Below, one piece after another: positions 1-9,113 of a stretch of 64,000 nt of DNA. Source of the stretch: Acinetobacter tibetensis (GTDB lineage Bacteria; Pseudomonadota; Gammaproteobacteria; Pseudomonadales; Moraxellaceae); contig NZ_CP098732.1 in assembly GCF_023824315.1 (NCBI RefSeq), positions 2,542,001 through 2,606,000 on the forward strand. Direction: 5' to 3'. Position numbers and translations under genes: made by a program. A model generated the notes under the pieces. That model saw nothing but the letters and a program-made list of their open reading frames with translations. It searched no databases and was not told where the DNA came from. Within the stretch, counting starts at the first letter, position 1; the number at the start of each line of letters is the position of its first letter.

Positions 1-692
1 ATTAAGAAAAGATTCTTTTGCCATATGTGGTACTGATAATCTTGTTCACCTTAGAATGAGCAATGCTCTAAACCAATTTTCATACGCTAGAACTCATTCA
101 ATGCATACATCAGTTCGAATCCTAAACAGGGACTCACACCGACGTTCAAATAGCATCAAGTTTAGGCATTTTCAGAAATGAGTACCTATATGAGTACCCA
201 ATACAAAAATATAATTATTATAATACTTTAATATCAATAGCTTACACATATAGTTCTAGGCGCGCAGGGCGCACCATCTTATGGTTTATTTTAGTCTTTA
301 GCGCTCTAAATTAAATTCAAACAATTGATAGAAGTTATATTTGAGCCAATCTAACAAACCTGCTCCCTTAACCACATTCAACATTTAACAAATAGAAAAA
401 AGTCTATTCTCGACAATTTTATTCCGATGAACTCAAGAAGTACTCAAAATCAAATGATCATTTGACATCATTAAGTCACAATTCTTGCTATACAATAAAC
501 TTAGATACCGCAATCTTTAAATTATTCTAAAAGTTTTCAAATCAATTGCTCATCTCCGTTTCTAAAACAAATCAGAAATAAGCTTTGTTAACGATTAGGT
601 TCATATCTATTTTGTATATATTCTTTGCAGAAAATATGATCTACTGATTATAAAAATAAAATATACTTAACAAAATATGTTGAGTATATAAC
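1..692. other. AT-rich gene-free left end
   Basis: No convincing reading frame, tRNA or insertion sequence is visible on either strand here. Around 113-145 there is a stretch resembling the 3' end of a tRNA (a TTCGAATC loop-like motif), but the flanking bases do not form a T-stem, so it is not a functional tRNA. The final 32 bases form the dyad listed separately. This may be the edge of an accessory segment carrying chrBA, but that is inference only. Confidence 0.5.
661..689. promoter_or_regulatory. Dyad immediately upstream of chrB, candidate operator
   Basis: Two 12-base arms, ATATACTTAACA (661-672) and TGTTGAGTATAT (678-689), are inverted copies with one mismatch, separated by 5 bases. 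The dyad ends 3 bases before the chrB start codon, where it would overlap the ribosome binding region. ChrB homologues are chromate-responsive regulators of their own operon, so autoregulation through this site is plausible but inferred. Confidence 0.5.
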
Positions 693-1613
693 ATGAAAAT
701 ATCTTTACTCATCTCTTCACTCCCCACACAAAACACAACCACTCGTATGAGGGTATGGAGATCTCTTAAGGCAAGTGGCGCTGCAACCCTTCGGGATGGG
801 GTCTATGTACTCCCAATTGCTCATCGCGAAAAATTTGATGCTATTGCTCATGATGTTATTTCTGAGCAAGGAACTGCTTATATATTCCATACAGAGTCCC
901 TTTCAAATCTTGATCTTTCGACTATTTTCAGTCGAAAAGAAGAATACGATGCTCTTTATAAACAACTTACTGCATTACGAGACCACCTGACTCAAAATCA
1001 AAAGAAAGAGCTGCTCAAGCAAGTTCGTAAACTCCGAAAAAGTATCGATGCACTTGTAGAAATTGACTATTACCCTGACGAAACTCAGGCTCAAGTGCTA
1101 AACGAACTTTCATTATTGGAACGCACTATTGCACGACTTGGTGAAGTTAACGAACCCCAAGCAATGCAAACTCATATTCAACTTTTAGACAAAACAGATT
1201 ATCAAAACCAAATTTGGGCAACTCGAAAAAGACCTTGGATTGATCGCCTAGCCTCTGCATGGCTGATTAAGACTTTTATCGATGCCACACCGACCTTTAT
1301 GTGGTTAGAAACCCCTGCTGATTGCCCCGAAGAGGCCTTAGGTTTTGATTTTGATGGCGCGAGGTTCAGCCACGTGAATCACTGGGTCACTTTTGAAGTT
1401 CTTTTACATAGTTTTAATTTAGAAACACCTGCACTCAAAAAAATCGCTGAAATTGTGCATTACCTTGATGTGGGTGGAATTGAACCACCAGAAGCAATAG
1501 GGATTGAAAAAGTCATGCAAGGTCTTCGAAGCCAAATCAACAATGATGAACAATTATTTGCATTATCCAATCATATTTTTGATGGCCTCTATGCCAACCT
1601 ATCCAGAGAATAA
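693..1613 (+). CDS. chrB: Chromate resistance protein ChrB
   Basis: 306 residues. The N-terminal half matches the ChrB N-terminal domain (RVWRSLKASGAATLRDGVYVLP), and the C-terminal half from about residue 170 carries the ChrB-type domain with WATRKRPWIDRLASAWL and the GFDFDGARFSH motif. ChrB acts in the cytoplasm, sensing chromate and controlling or assisting the transporter ChrA. The gene lies 2 bases upstream of chrA on the same strand, which gives a two-gene operon. A near-perfect dyad sits directly before the ATG and no strong Shine-Dalgarno is seen, so initiation may be controlled there. The family assignment is firm; the choice between regulator and accessory enzyme role cannot be made from sequence. 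Confidence 0.9.
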   Translation: MKISLLISSLPTQNTTTRMRVWRSLKASGAATLRDGVYVLPIAHREKFDAIAHDVISEQGTAYIFHTESLSNLDLSTIFSRKEEYDALYKQLTALRDHLTQNQKKELLKQVRKLRKSIDALVEIDYYPDETQAQVLNELSLLERTIARLGEVNEPQAMQTHIQLLDKTDYQNQIWATRKRPWIDRLASAWLIKTFIDATPTFMWLETPADCPEEALGFDFDGARFSHVNHWVTFEVLLHSFNLETPALKKIAEIVHYLDVGGIEPPEAIGIEKVMQGLRSQINNDEQLFALSNHIFDGLYANLSRE

Positions 1614-1615
1614 TC

Positions 1616-2968
1616 ATGGAACAAGAACGGATTACATCCCCCGAAGCAGAAATACAAGCTGTTTCATTTTGGCAGGCCTTTCTGTTTTGGCTTAAATTAG
1701 GGTTTATTAGTTTTGGTGGTCCCGCTGGTCAAATCGCGGTTATGCATCAAGAACTGGTCGAACAAAAACGCTGGATTTCCGAGAAACGTTTTTTACATGC
1801 ACTGAACTATTGCATGCTCTTACCAGGCCCTGAAGCACAACAATTGGCGACTTATATTGGTTGGTTAATGCATAGAACCGCTGGGGGTTTAGTTGCAGGC
1901 ATTCTTTTTGTACTCCCATCGCTCTTTATTTTAATTGGCCTTTCATGGGTCTATGTCAAATTTGGTGATGTCCCTATTATTGCTGGACTGTTTTACGGTA
2001 TCAAACCCGCCGTTGTTGCCATTGTTTTTCATGCAACACATCGAATTGGGAGTCGATCACTCAAGAATAAATTCTTATGGTTGATTGCAGCGCTTTCATT
2101 TATTGCGATTTTTTTCTTTAATTTACCCTTCCCTTTAATTGTGTTATCGGCTGCGATCATTGGATATCTGACCAGTAAAAAGTATCCCACCCTATTTTCT
2201 AGCGGAAACACGCATCAGCAGAGTAAAAAAGATTATGGACGGGCTTTCATTGATGATGATACGCCTACGCCCGAACATGCGATCTTTAACTGGAAACGGC
2301 TGGGCAGTATTTTACTGATGGGAGGGCTACTGTGGTTTGTTCCTATCCTGAGTCTAAGCTTAACGCTTGGGTGGAATCATGCCTATACTCAAATGGCTTG
2401 GTTCTTTACTAAAGCAGCCCTGCTCACCTTTGGCGGTGCCTATGCCGTATTACCTTATGTTTATCAAGGTGCTGTTAACTATTATGGCTGGTTAAGCCCA
2501 ACTCAAATGATCGATGGCTTGGCACTAGGTGAAAGTACGCCCGGCCCTTTAATTATGGTGGTTGCATTCGTTGGCTTTTTGGGCGCATTTAACCAAGCCC
2601 TCCTAGGTCCAGATCATCTATTCTTGGCGGGAGCGATTGGCGCGACAATCGTGACTTGGTTTACCTTCCTATTTTCCTTTATTTTTATCTTGGCTGGTGC
2701 ACCCATTATAGAGTCAACACATAATGAGCTCAAATTTACAGCACCCCTAACGGCCATTACAGCAGCGGTTGTCGGCGTGATTCTGAATCTTGCACTATTT
2801 TTTAGTTATCACGTGCTCTGGCCAACAGGATTTGGTGGTTCTTTTGATATCGTTGCTGCTTCAATCGCACTTGCAGCCCTGATTGGACTGTTCTATTTTG
2901 AGTTGAAAGTCATGTATGTCCTTGCTGCTTCGGCGTTAATCGGCTTACTTTGTTTTAGCTTCCTTTAA
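1616..2968 (+). CDS. chrA: Chromate efflux transporter ChrA (CHR family)
   Basis: 450 residues, the length of a two-domain (long-chain) CHR transporter. Each half starts with the family's signature: FWLKLGFISFGGPAGQIAVM near residue 24 and WFFTKAALLTFGGAYAVLPYV near residue 260. Both halves are rich in membrane helices, and LPGPEAQQLATYIG and STPGPLIMVVAFVGF are the matching conserved loops. ChrA exports chromate across the inner membrane, driven by the membrane potential. It follows chrB with a 2-base gap and is closed by a terminator at about 2999-3034, so chrBA is a self-contained resistance operon. Confidence 0.93.
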   Translation: MEQERITSPEAEIQAVSFWQAFLFWLKLGFISFGGPAGQIAVMHQELVEQKRWISEKRFLHALNYCMLLPGPEAQQLATYIGWLMHRTAGGLVAGILFVLPSLFILIGLSWVYVKFGDVPIIAGLFYGIKPAVVAIVFHATHRIGSRSLKNKFLWLIAALSFIAIFFFNLPFPLIVLSAAIIGYLTSKKYPTLFSSGNTHQQSKKDYGRAFIDDDTPTPEHAIFNWKRLGSILLMGGLLWFVPILSLSLTLGWNHAYTQMAWFFTKAALLTFGGAYAVLPYVYQGAVNYYGWLSPTQMIDGLALGESTPGPLIMVVAFVGFLGAFNQALLGPDHLFLAGAIGATIVTWFTFLFSFIFILAGAPIIESTHNELKFTAPLTAITAAVVGVILNLALFFSYHVLWPTGFGGSFDIVAASIALAALIGLFYFELKVMYVLAASALIGLLCFSFL

Positions 2969-2998
2969 TGTATATCAATTGAATGAAGGCCTTCTTTT

Positions 2999-3034
2999 GT
3001 GGGATGTGATTGAATCAATCCCACACTATTTTTA
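2999..3034 (+). terminator. Rho-independent terminator after chrA
   Basis: GTGGGAT (2999-3005) pairs with ATCCCAC (3018-3024), with an inner TGATT/AATCA stem, followed by ACTATTTTT. It lies 30 bases after the chrA stop and faces the end of kdpE. Confidence 0.75.
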
Positions 3035-3063
3035 AGTCCCTTGTGTTCTCTTGAAGTTGATCG

Positions 3064-3768
3064 TTAGGATTCACCCAAAAAACGCAACCCGACCCCAGCA
3101 ATAGTAAAAATATACTTTGGGTTCATCGCTGAGTCTCCGATTTTGGTTCGGAGTTTTTTCACCAAGATTCGAAGATAATGGGTATCTTCTTCATGCGTGA
3201 TGCCCCATAACTCCGTCATGATTTGTTTTTGAGTCACGATCTTACCTTGATGACGAATCAGCAGTGCCAACAGTTGAAATTCTTTTTTGGTCAGAATAAT
3301 TTCTTCATGGGCTAATTTCACGACATGCTCAGCCACATCGACGGATAATTGACCATCATCAAATACAATGTTCAGTCCAGATTGCTGTGGTTTATTACGA
3401 AACATCACTCGAATACGCGCACATAATTCCTGAATGCTAAACGGTTTGGTCACATAATCGTTTGCACCTGCATCTAACAATTTAATTTTTTGATTTTCAT
3501 CAGGACGTGCGGATAACACAATCACAGGAATGTCCGACCAGAGTCTCATCTCGGTCAATACCTGCTGTCCCTCCATATCAGGTAAGCCCAAGTCTAAAAT
3601 CAGTAAATCCGCACCACGGGTTGCCAAAGTCTCTAAGCCTTGCATGCCATTTTCTGCAACATGCACCTGATAGCCCTGCGAACGTAAGGCAATGTCCAAA
3701 AATTTTCGGATTTGAGGCTCATCATCAATAATCAAAATTGAAGCATTCGAATGAATTGTTTGCGGCAT
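3064..3768 (-). CDS. kdpE: Response regulator KdpE
   Basis: 234 residues, an OmpR/PhoB-type regulator. The receiver domain (about 10-122) has the acidic pair DDE at 15-17, the phospho-acceptor D59 in LILDLGLPD, and the conserved Lys in YVTKPFS. The C-terminal winged helix (about 135-232) has LTKKEFQLLALL and THYLRILVKKLRTKIGD. KdpE is phosphorylated by KdpD and activates kdp transcription under K+ limitation. It follows kdpD with a 10-base gap and ends the kdp operon. The ATG at 3768 gives a normal-length product. Confidence 0.95.
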   Translation of the reverse strand: MPQTIHSNASILIIDDEPQIRKFLDIALRSQGYQVHVAENGMQGLETLATRGADLLILDLGLPDMEGQQVLTEMRLWSDIPVIVLSARPDENQKIKLLDAGANDYVTKPFSIQELCARIRVMFRNKPQQSGLNIVFDDGQLSVDVAEHVVKLAHEEIILTKKEFQLLALLIRHQGKIVTQKQIMTELWGITHEEDTHYLRILVKKLRTKIGDSAMNPKYIFTIAGVGLRFLGES

Positions 3769-3778
3769 AAAAATGTTT

Positions 3779-6427
3779 TTAGTCCTGATGTAACGGTAAT
3801 CGTATGCGAATTAAGGTGCCTTGACCATCTGTTCCAGCAAAAGCTTCGATACTGCCCATATGAGCGCCAATAATGGCTTTGACAATCGCCAGCCCTAAAC
3901 CTGTCCCCGTTTTGCCTCGATCGCCACGCTGCATGGTATAGAACATATCAAAAATTTGTTCACGTTCATCTTCGGGAATGCCGATCCCTTGATCGATAAT
4001 GTCAATTTGCAGACATTGTTCCTCTTGCTGAATCTTTATTTCAATCGGAACATTCTCTGGTGAGAACTTGGCAGCATTTTCTAAGACATTAAAAATGGCT
4101 TGCTCAATCAAAGCAGGATGCACATACAATTGAGGAAGTTCTTCCGCCAAAGCAACCTCGATTTTCACCTCAGGCTGATAGCGTTTCAGTCGTTGAGTTG
4201 CCGAGCCAATCAGTTCATCCACACCAATCCAAGCACGACTTAAAGTCAACCCTTGATGACCTAATCGAGTCATATCCAACAGGTTTTGAATATAACGATC
4301 TAGTCGTTCACCCTCAATGTGAATGGTGTCTAATAATTCATGCCGATCGCTTTCAGGCATCTGTTCGCCATAATATTTAAGCGTATCTGCTGAACCAATC
4401 ATCGCGGCTAAGGGTGAACGTAAATCATGTGACACCGAAGAAAGTAAGGCGGAGCGAAGCTTTTCCGTTTCAGCCACCACACGAGAATTTTCTAACTGTA
4501 AAGAGAGTTGTACCCGAGCAACAGTTTGTGCAATGTCTTCAATCATCAACTCAGTTAAACGTTGCAATTCAAAACTGATGGTTTGAGCGTTTTGATGAAA
4601 GCGAATTGCAATCACCCCATATTCTTTCACCAAATTTAACGGAATAAACCACCATTCAGAATTGGTCAGTGTATTGGTAAAGCGTCCACAGGGTTTCGCA
4701 TTCTTCTGCGTCCAATCTGCGGCAATCTGATCTTTTTCATTTAAAGCAGAGACATCACCTAAAGACTGATTTTCAACTTTTAACCAAACCGTGGCATTTA
4801 ATGAAGTTTCTAAATGTTGTTTGGCAACGGTTAATACCTGTTCAATATCTACACAGGTCGATAGCTTGCGCTCTAATTCTTGTAATTGTAACGAGACTGA
4901 ATTTGCTGCGCGTAAACTCAACACCTGAGCACGTAATTGATTGGCTAAACGCCCGACCAGTAAGGCTGAAATAATGAATGTGATAATGGTAATCACGCCG
5001 CGTTCAGCACTGATCATAAAGGTAAAGCGAGGTTCGATAAAAAAGTAGTTGTAGAGTAAAAAACAGATAAATACGCTGATAATTGTAATCAACATGCGGG
5101 CGCGTATCGCAACCAATAATACGGTCACAATAAAAATCAAGGCTAAATCGCTATACCCAATAAAATGATCACTGATTGCCGCCACAATCAGTCCTAGCAA
5201 TACAATGATGATACTTTCGAATACTTCTCGTGAATTAAATGCCAAACCCTGTTCTCGCCAAGATGAATAAGCCACATCTTTCTGCAAACGCTTTTCATTA
5301 TTTTTGGCTTTTAAAGGCTGAACAAAGGTGATTTCAAAAGGGTGCTGTTTCTCTAAAAGTTGGTCAGCAATATGATCTGAAAATAGGCGCTGCCATAGCG
5401 ATTTTTGAGGGCTTTTGCCAAGTAAAATATTGGATGCACCATAATCATAAGCTGCCTGTAAAATGGTCGATGCAATATGATTGCTATACAGTAAATAGGT
5501 GTCTGCACCGAGCTTACGCGCTAGGTTAAAAGCCTTCGTCACCGTAAAAATTTGCGTCGTTTCGGCTTTACTTTTTTGAATCGAAATGACGCTCCACGTT
5601 GCATTGCGTCTTTCCGCAATCCGATGTGCACGGCGCACCAAATCTTCAGAGAATTCAGAACCATCTATCGCCAACAGGACGTGATTTTGAATCGGGATAA
5701 TCTGCCCTTGCGCAACAAATTTTTCTCGATAATCAATATCGACCTGCCCTGCAACAGTTTGAATTGCCAGATCACGTAACGCTGTCAAATTCGCAGCTTT
5801 AAAAAAACCTTGTAATGCATGGGGTGCAACATCAGCGAAATAAATCTTGCCATGATTCATCCGTTCTAATAATTCGGGAACAGGTAAATCAACCAGTCGA
5901 ATATCTTTCAAACGTTTAAGTAGTGCATCGGGGACAGTTTCAGTTACCCGAATCCCCGTAATTTGAAAAACCACATCATTGAGGCTTTCCAAATGCTGAA
6001 TATTTAAGGTGCTATAGACATCAATGCCTGCATCCAACAACTCATTGACATCTTGCCAACGATATTCATGTCGGCTGTTGGGTACATTCCGATGTGCAAG
6101 TTCATCAACAAGCACAATTTGAGGCTTTAATTTAAGAATTTGGTCGAGATCCATCTCTTCCAACATTCGCCCTTGATATTCCACAGACTTTCTTGGAATA
6201 ACATTCAGCCCTTGAATCAAACGTTCGGTATCAGATCGACCGTGGGTTTCTACGACCCCAACTACCACATGCTGCCCTTGTTGCATCAATTCATGCGCTC
6301 GGGTCAGCATGGCATAGGTTTTCCCAACCCCGGGTGCTGCACCCAAGAAAGTAGTCAAACGTCCAGATTGTTCACGTTGGCTATGTGCCAACCATGCATC
6401 TGCTTTGTTATTACGGTCAATCTGCAT
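3779..6427 (-). CDS. kdpD: Sensor histidine kinase KdpD
   Basis: 882 residues, close to the E. coli length. Order of parts: N-terminal KdpD sensor domain with a Walker A motif GAAPGVGKT (29-37) and VDELAHRNVPNSRHEYRWQDV; a universal-stress-like domain (about 245-370); four membrane helices (about 400-500); a GAF-like region; the dimerisation domain with H667 in SSVSHDLRSPL; and an ATPase domain with the G-box GKTGTGLGLAIVKAI. It senses K+ limitation or ionic strength at the inner membrane and phosphorylates KdpE. It is placed between kdpC and kdpE, so the system is transcribed with the pump it controls. Confidence 0.95.
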   Translation of the reverse strand: MQIDRNNKADAWLAHSQREQSGRLTTFLGAAPGVGKTYAMLTRAHELMQQGQHVVVGVVETHGRSDTERLIQGLNVIPRKSVEYQGRMLEEMDLDQILKLKPQIVLVDELAHRNVPNSRHEYRWQDVNELLDAGIDVYSTLNIQHLESLNDVVFQITGIRVTETVPDALLKRLKDIRLVDLPVPELLERMNHGKIYFADVAPHALQGFFKAANLTALRDLAIQTVAGQVDIDYREKFVAQGQIIPIQNHVLLAIDGSEFSEDLVRRAHRIAERRNATWSVISIQKSKAETTQIFTVTKAFNLARKLGADTYLLYSNHIASTILQAAYDYGASNILLGKSPQKSLWQRLFSDHIADQLLEKQHPFEITFVQPLKAKNNEKRLQKDVAYSSWREQGLAFNSREVFESIIIVLLGLIVAAISDHFIGYSDLALIFIVTVLLVAIRARMLITIISVFICFLLYNYFFIEPRFTFMISAERGVITIITFIISALLVGRLANQLRAQVLSLRAANSVSLQLQELERKLSTCVDIEQVLTVAKQHLETSLNATVWLKVENQSLGDVSALNEKDQIAADWTQKNAKPCGRFTNTLTNSEWWFIPLNLVKEYGVIAIRFHQNAQTISFELQRLTELMIEDIAQTVARVQLSLQLENSRVVAETEKLRSALLSSVSHDLRSPLAAMIGSADTLKYYGEQMPESDRHELLDTIHIEGERLDRYIQNLLDMTRLGHQGLTLSRAWIGVDELIGSATQRLKRYQPEVKIEVALAEELPQLYVHPALIEQAIFNVLENAAKFSPENVPIEIKIQQEEQCLQIDIIDQGIGIPEDEREQIFDMFYTMQRGDRGKTGTGLGLAIVKAIIGAHMGSIEAFAGTDGQGTLIRIRLPLHQD

Positions 6428-6439
6428 AAGTGCGCTCTA

Positions 6440-7081
6440 TTAACGAGGTGTAGATGACAATTGATCTAAGGCTAAATTTAACTGCAACACATTCACTCGC
6501 GCTTGCCCATATACGCCGAACTGTGCAGGCTGAATTTGTTGTTGTACCAAATCACGAATGTGTTGCTCAGGCAAATGACGTTGCTGTGCCACACGTTTCA
6601 CCTGCAACAATGCACTTTCAGGTGAAATATCAGGATCAATCCCACTGCCCGACGCAGTCACCATCTCGTTCGGCACTTGTTGCTTAGTAATCTGATTATT
6701 TTGGGCAAATTGTATCGTTCTCTCTTTAATTTGTTTTTGCAAATCAGGATTAGAGATTGCCAAATTACTGCCTGCCATGCCATCGACACTGTAACTTACC
6801 GCACTCGGTCGCCCATGGAAATATTGTTCACTAACAAAGTTTTGTCCGACCAAACTTGACCCCATCACTTTACCATTGAGTTCAATGACACTGCCATTGG
6901 CCTGTTTGGGAAAGATCAACTGTGCAATGGAGACACTTGCTGTAGCGTACAACATGCCTGCAATCAAGAAACCAACCGCAACCAAACCGAGGCTTGGACG
7001 TAAAACTGAATGAACAGGATTCGATAATTGGAGATTCTGTTGATTCAATTGCTCATGCTTCAATAAAATATTCATTTCCAA
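6440..7081 (-). CDS. kdpC: K+-transporting ATPase subunit KdpC
   Basis: 213 residues with one N-terminal membrane helix (about 30-55, LGLVAVGFLIAGMLYATASV) followed by a periplasmic domain. The family motifs QNFVSEQYFHGRPSAV, GSNLAISNPDLQKQI and TASGSGIDPDISPESALLQV are all present. KdpC is the small subunit that stabilises the KdpFABC complex and helps ion delivery to KdpA. It lies 3 bases after kdpB and 12 bases before kdpD. No recognisable kdpF was found near kdpA. Confidence 0.94.
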   Translation of the reverse strand: MEMNILLKHEQLNQQNLQLSNPVHSVLRPSLGLVAVGFLIAGMLYATASVSIAQLIFPKQANGSVIELNGKVMGSSLVGQNFVSEQYFHGRPSAVSYSVDGMAGSNLAISNPDLQKQIKERTIQFAQNNQITKQQVPNEMVTASGSGIDPDISPESALLQVKRVAQQRHLPEQHIRDLVQQQIQPAQFGVYGQARVNVLQLNLALDQLSSTPR

Positions 7082-7084
7082 CTC

Positions 7085-9097
7085 CTAAATCCACAAGGAC
7101 ACAACAAGGTCAATGAGCTTGATCACAATAAATGGAAAAACGACCCCACCTACCCCATAGATCAACATATTACGGCGTAACAATTGCAGCGCACTGGCAG
7201 GTTTAAATTGAACACCTTTGAGTGCCAATGGAATCAGCATTGGAATAATCAAGGCATTAAAAATCAAAGCGGAAATCACTGCGCTACTTGGGCTACTGAG
7301 TTGCAAAATATTCAAAACGCCAAGCTCAGGAATCGCAACGGCGAATAATGCAGGTAAAATCACAAAGTACTTAGATACGTCATTTGCCAAAGAAAAAGTG
7401 GTTAATGCGCCACGAGTAATCAGTTGCTGCTTGCCAATTTCCACCACATCCAGCAATTTGGTTGGATCAGAATCCAAATCCACCATATTGCCAGCTTCTT
7501 TGGCTGCTTGCGTACCAGAATTCATGGCTAAACCAATATCTGCCTGCGCCAAGGCGGGAGCATCGTTGGTGCCATCACCGACCATTGCGACCAATTTCCC
7601 TGCTGCTTGTTCGTTACGAATACACGCCAATTTGTCCTCAGGTCTCGCTTCCGCAATATAGTCATCCACCCCTGCTTCGGCCGCAATCGCAGCCGCAGTC
7701 AATGGATTGTCTCCCGTGACCATAATGGTTTTGATGCCCATCTCACGTAGCAGCGCAAAGCGTTCTTTAATGCCTTGTTTAATCACATCCGAAAGTTCAA
7801 TCACCCCTAAAATACTGTGATTCGAAGCCACCACCAATGGTGTTGCACCTTTAGAAGCCACTTGTTCGACACGAGTTTTAAGCTCTAAGTTGTCTTGAAT
7901 ATTTTGATGGGTAAAGTTAAGAATGGCATCGACAGCACCTTTACGAATCGTTTGTCCAGTTGCTAGATCTACTCCTGAAAGACGAGTTGAGGCACTAAAT
8001 TGAATGAACTCAGCATCTTTCGGCTCTTGGATGCTCTCACCTAATTCTTTCCCAAGGCTGATGACCGACTTCCCTTCAGGCGTTGGATCGGCAAAAGAAG
8101 TCAGCATTGCTGCTTGGCGTAACTCACTTGGTGTCACACCTGCCAATGGATAAAAAGCAGTGGCTTGGCGATCTCCATAGGTGATCGTGCCTGTTTTATC
8201 CAAGAGCAACACATCAATATCACCTGCAACTTCAACGGCTTTACCTGATTTTGCTAAGACATTGGCTTTTAAAGCACGGTTCATCCCTGCGATACCGATT
8301 GCAGGCAGCAAGCCACCAATCGTGGTTGGAATTAAACACACCAACAGTGCAATCAGCAAAACCATACTGATTTTGATTCCAACCATTGAACCAATAACAG
8401 GTAAAGTCAGCACCACCACAATAAAAGTGATGGTCATAATATTCAGTAAGATACTGAGTGCGATCTCATTCGGTGTCTTTTGGCGATTGGCACCTTCCAC
8501 CAAGGCAATCATACGGTCTAAGAAGCTATGCCCTGCTTCATTACTGACTCGAATAATAATTTCATCGGACAAAACCTTAGTTCCGCCAATCACACCTGAA
8601 CGGTCGGTATTGGCTTCACGCAGTACGGGCGCAGATTCACCTGTAACCGCTGATTCATTGATAGTCGCAAAACCCTGAATAATCTCACCATCGGCAGGAA
8701 CAATTTCACCTGCTTTGACGATGACTAAATCATCCTTCTTCAGTAAATTTGCAGAAATCACTGTCGGTACAGCATTTAAATCGAGGATACGATTTGCAGT
8801 TAAATTTTCACGCGCCTGACGTAATGATGCGGCTTGTCCTCGACCTTTGGCTTCTGCAACCGCTTCTGCATAGTTGGCGAATAAAACCGTAACCAATAAA
8901 ATCAAGCTTAGGACTAAGCCAAAACCTAAGCTGGTATTTCCCATCAAAGTGGCAACAAGGGTTAAAACTGTTCCCACCCACACACATGCCATCACTGGGT
9001 TTTTAAACGCGTGTTGAGGCAGCAATTTATGGAAAGTTTGCTGAATAATTTCTTTATTCAAGATATCCATCTGTTGTGTCGCATTTGAATGTTTCAT
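7085..9097 (-). CDS. kdpB: K+-transporting P-type ATPase subunit KdpB
   Basis: 670 residues. This is the catalytic P-type ATPase subunit: actuator motif TGESAPV (about 155), phosphorylated aspartate D300 in DKTGTIT, and the hinge motif GDGTNDAPALAQADIG followed by AMNSGTQAAKEAGNMVDLDSDPTKLL, typical of KdpB. There are membrane helices at both ends. ATP hydrolysis here energises K+ movement through KdpA. It lies between kdpA (16-base gap) and kdpC (3-base gap). No key residue is missing. Confidence 0.96.
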   Translation of the reverse strand: MKHSNATQQMDILNKEIIQQTFHKLLPQHAFKNPVMACVWVGTVLTLVATLMGNTSLGFGLVLSLILLVTVLFANYAEAVAEAKGRGQAASLRQARENLTANRILDLNAVPTVISANLLKKDDLVIVKAGEIVPADGEIIQGFATINESAVTGESAPVLREANTDRSGVIGGTKVLSDEIIIRVSNEAGHSFLDRMIALVEGANRQKTPNEIALSILLNIMTITFIVVVLTLPVIGSMVGIKISMVLLIALLVCLIPTTIGGLLPAIGIAGMNRALKANVLAKSGKAVEVAGDIDVLLLDKTGTITYGDRQATAFYPLAGVTPSELRQAAMLTSFADPTPEGKSVISLGKELGESIQEPKDAEFIQFSASTRLSGVDLATGQTIRKGAVDAILNFTHQNIQDNLELKTRVEQVASKGATPLVVASNHSILGVIELSDVIKQGIKERFALLREMGIKTIMVTGDNPLTAAAIAAEAGVDDYIAEARPEDKLACIRNEQAAGKLVAMVGDGTNDAPALAQADIGLAMNSGTQAAKEAGNMVDLDSDPTKLLDVVEIGKQQLITRGALTTFSLANDVSKYFVILPALFAVAIPELGVLNILQLSSPSSAVISALIFNALIIPMLIPLALKGVQFKPASALQLLRRNMLIYGVGGVVFPFIVIKLIDLVVSLWI

Positions 9098-9113
9098 TGT
9101 GCTTGCTCCACGC

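Noticed and set aside
113..146. tRNA-like 3' end or attachment-site remnant (TTCGAATC loop motif)
   Set aside because: The bases flanking the loop do not pair as a T-stem, and no acceptor or anticodon arms are nearby; no integrase gene is in the window.
8181..8678. 165-codon plus-strand frame inside kdpB
   Set aside because: Antisense to strongly conserved KdpB motifs; its low-complexity Ile/Ser/Thr content is what the reverse of this membrane protein gives.
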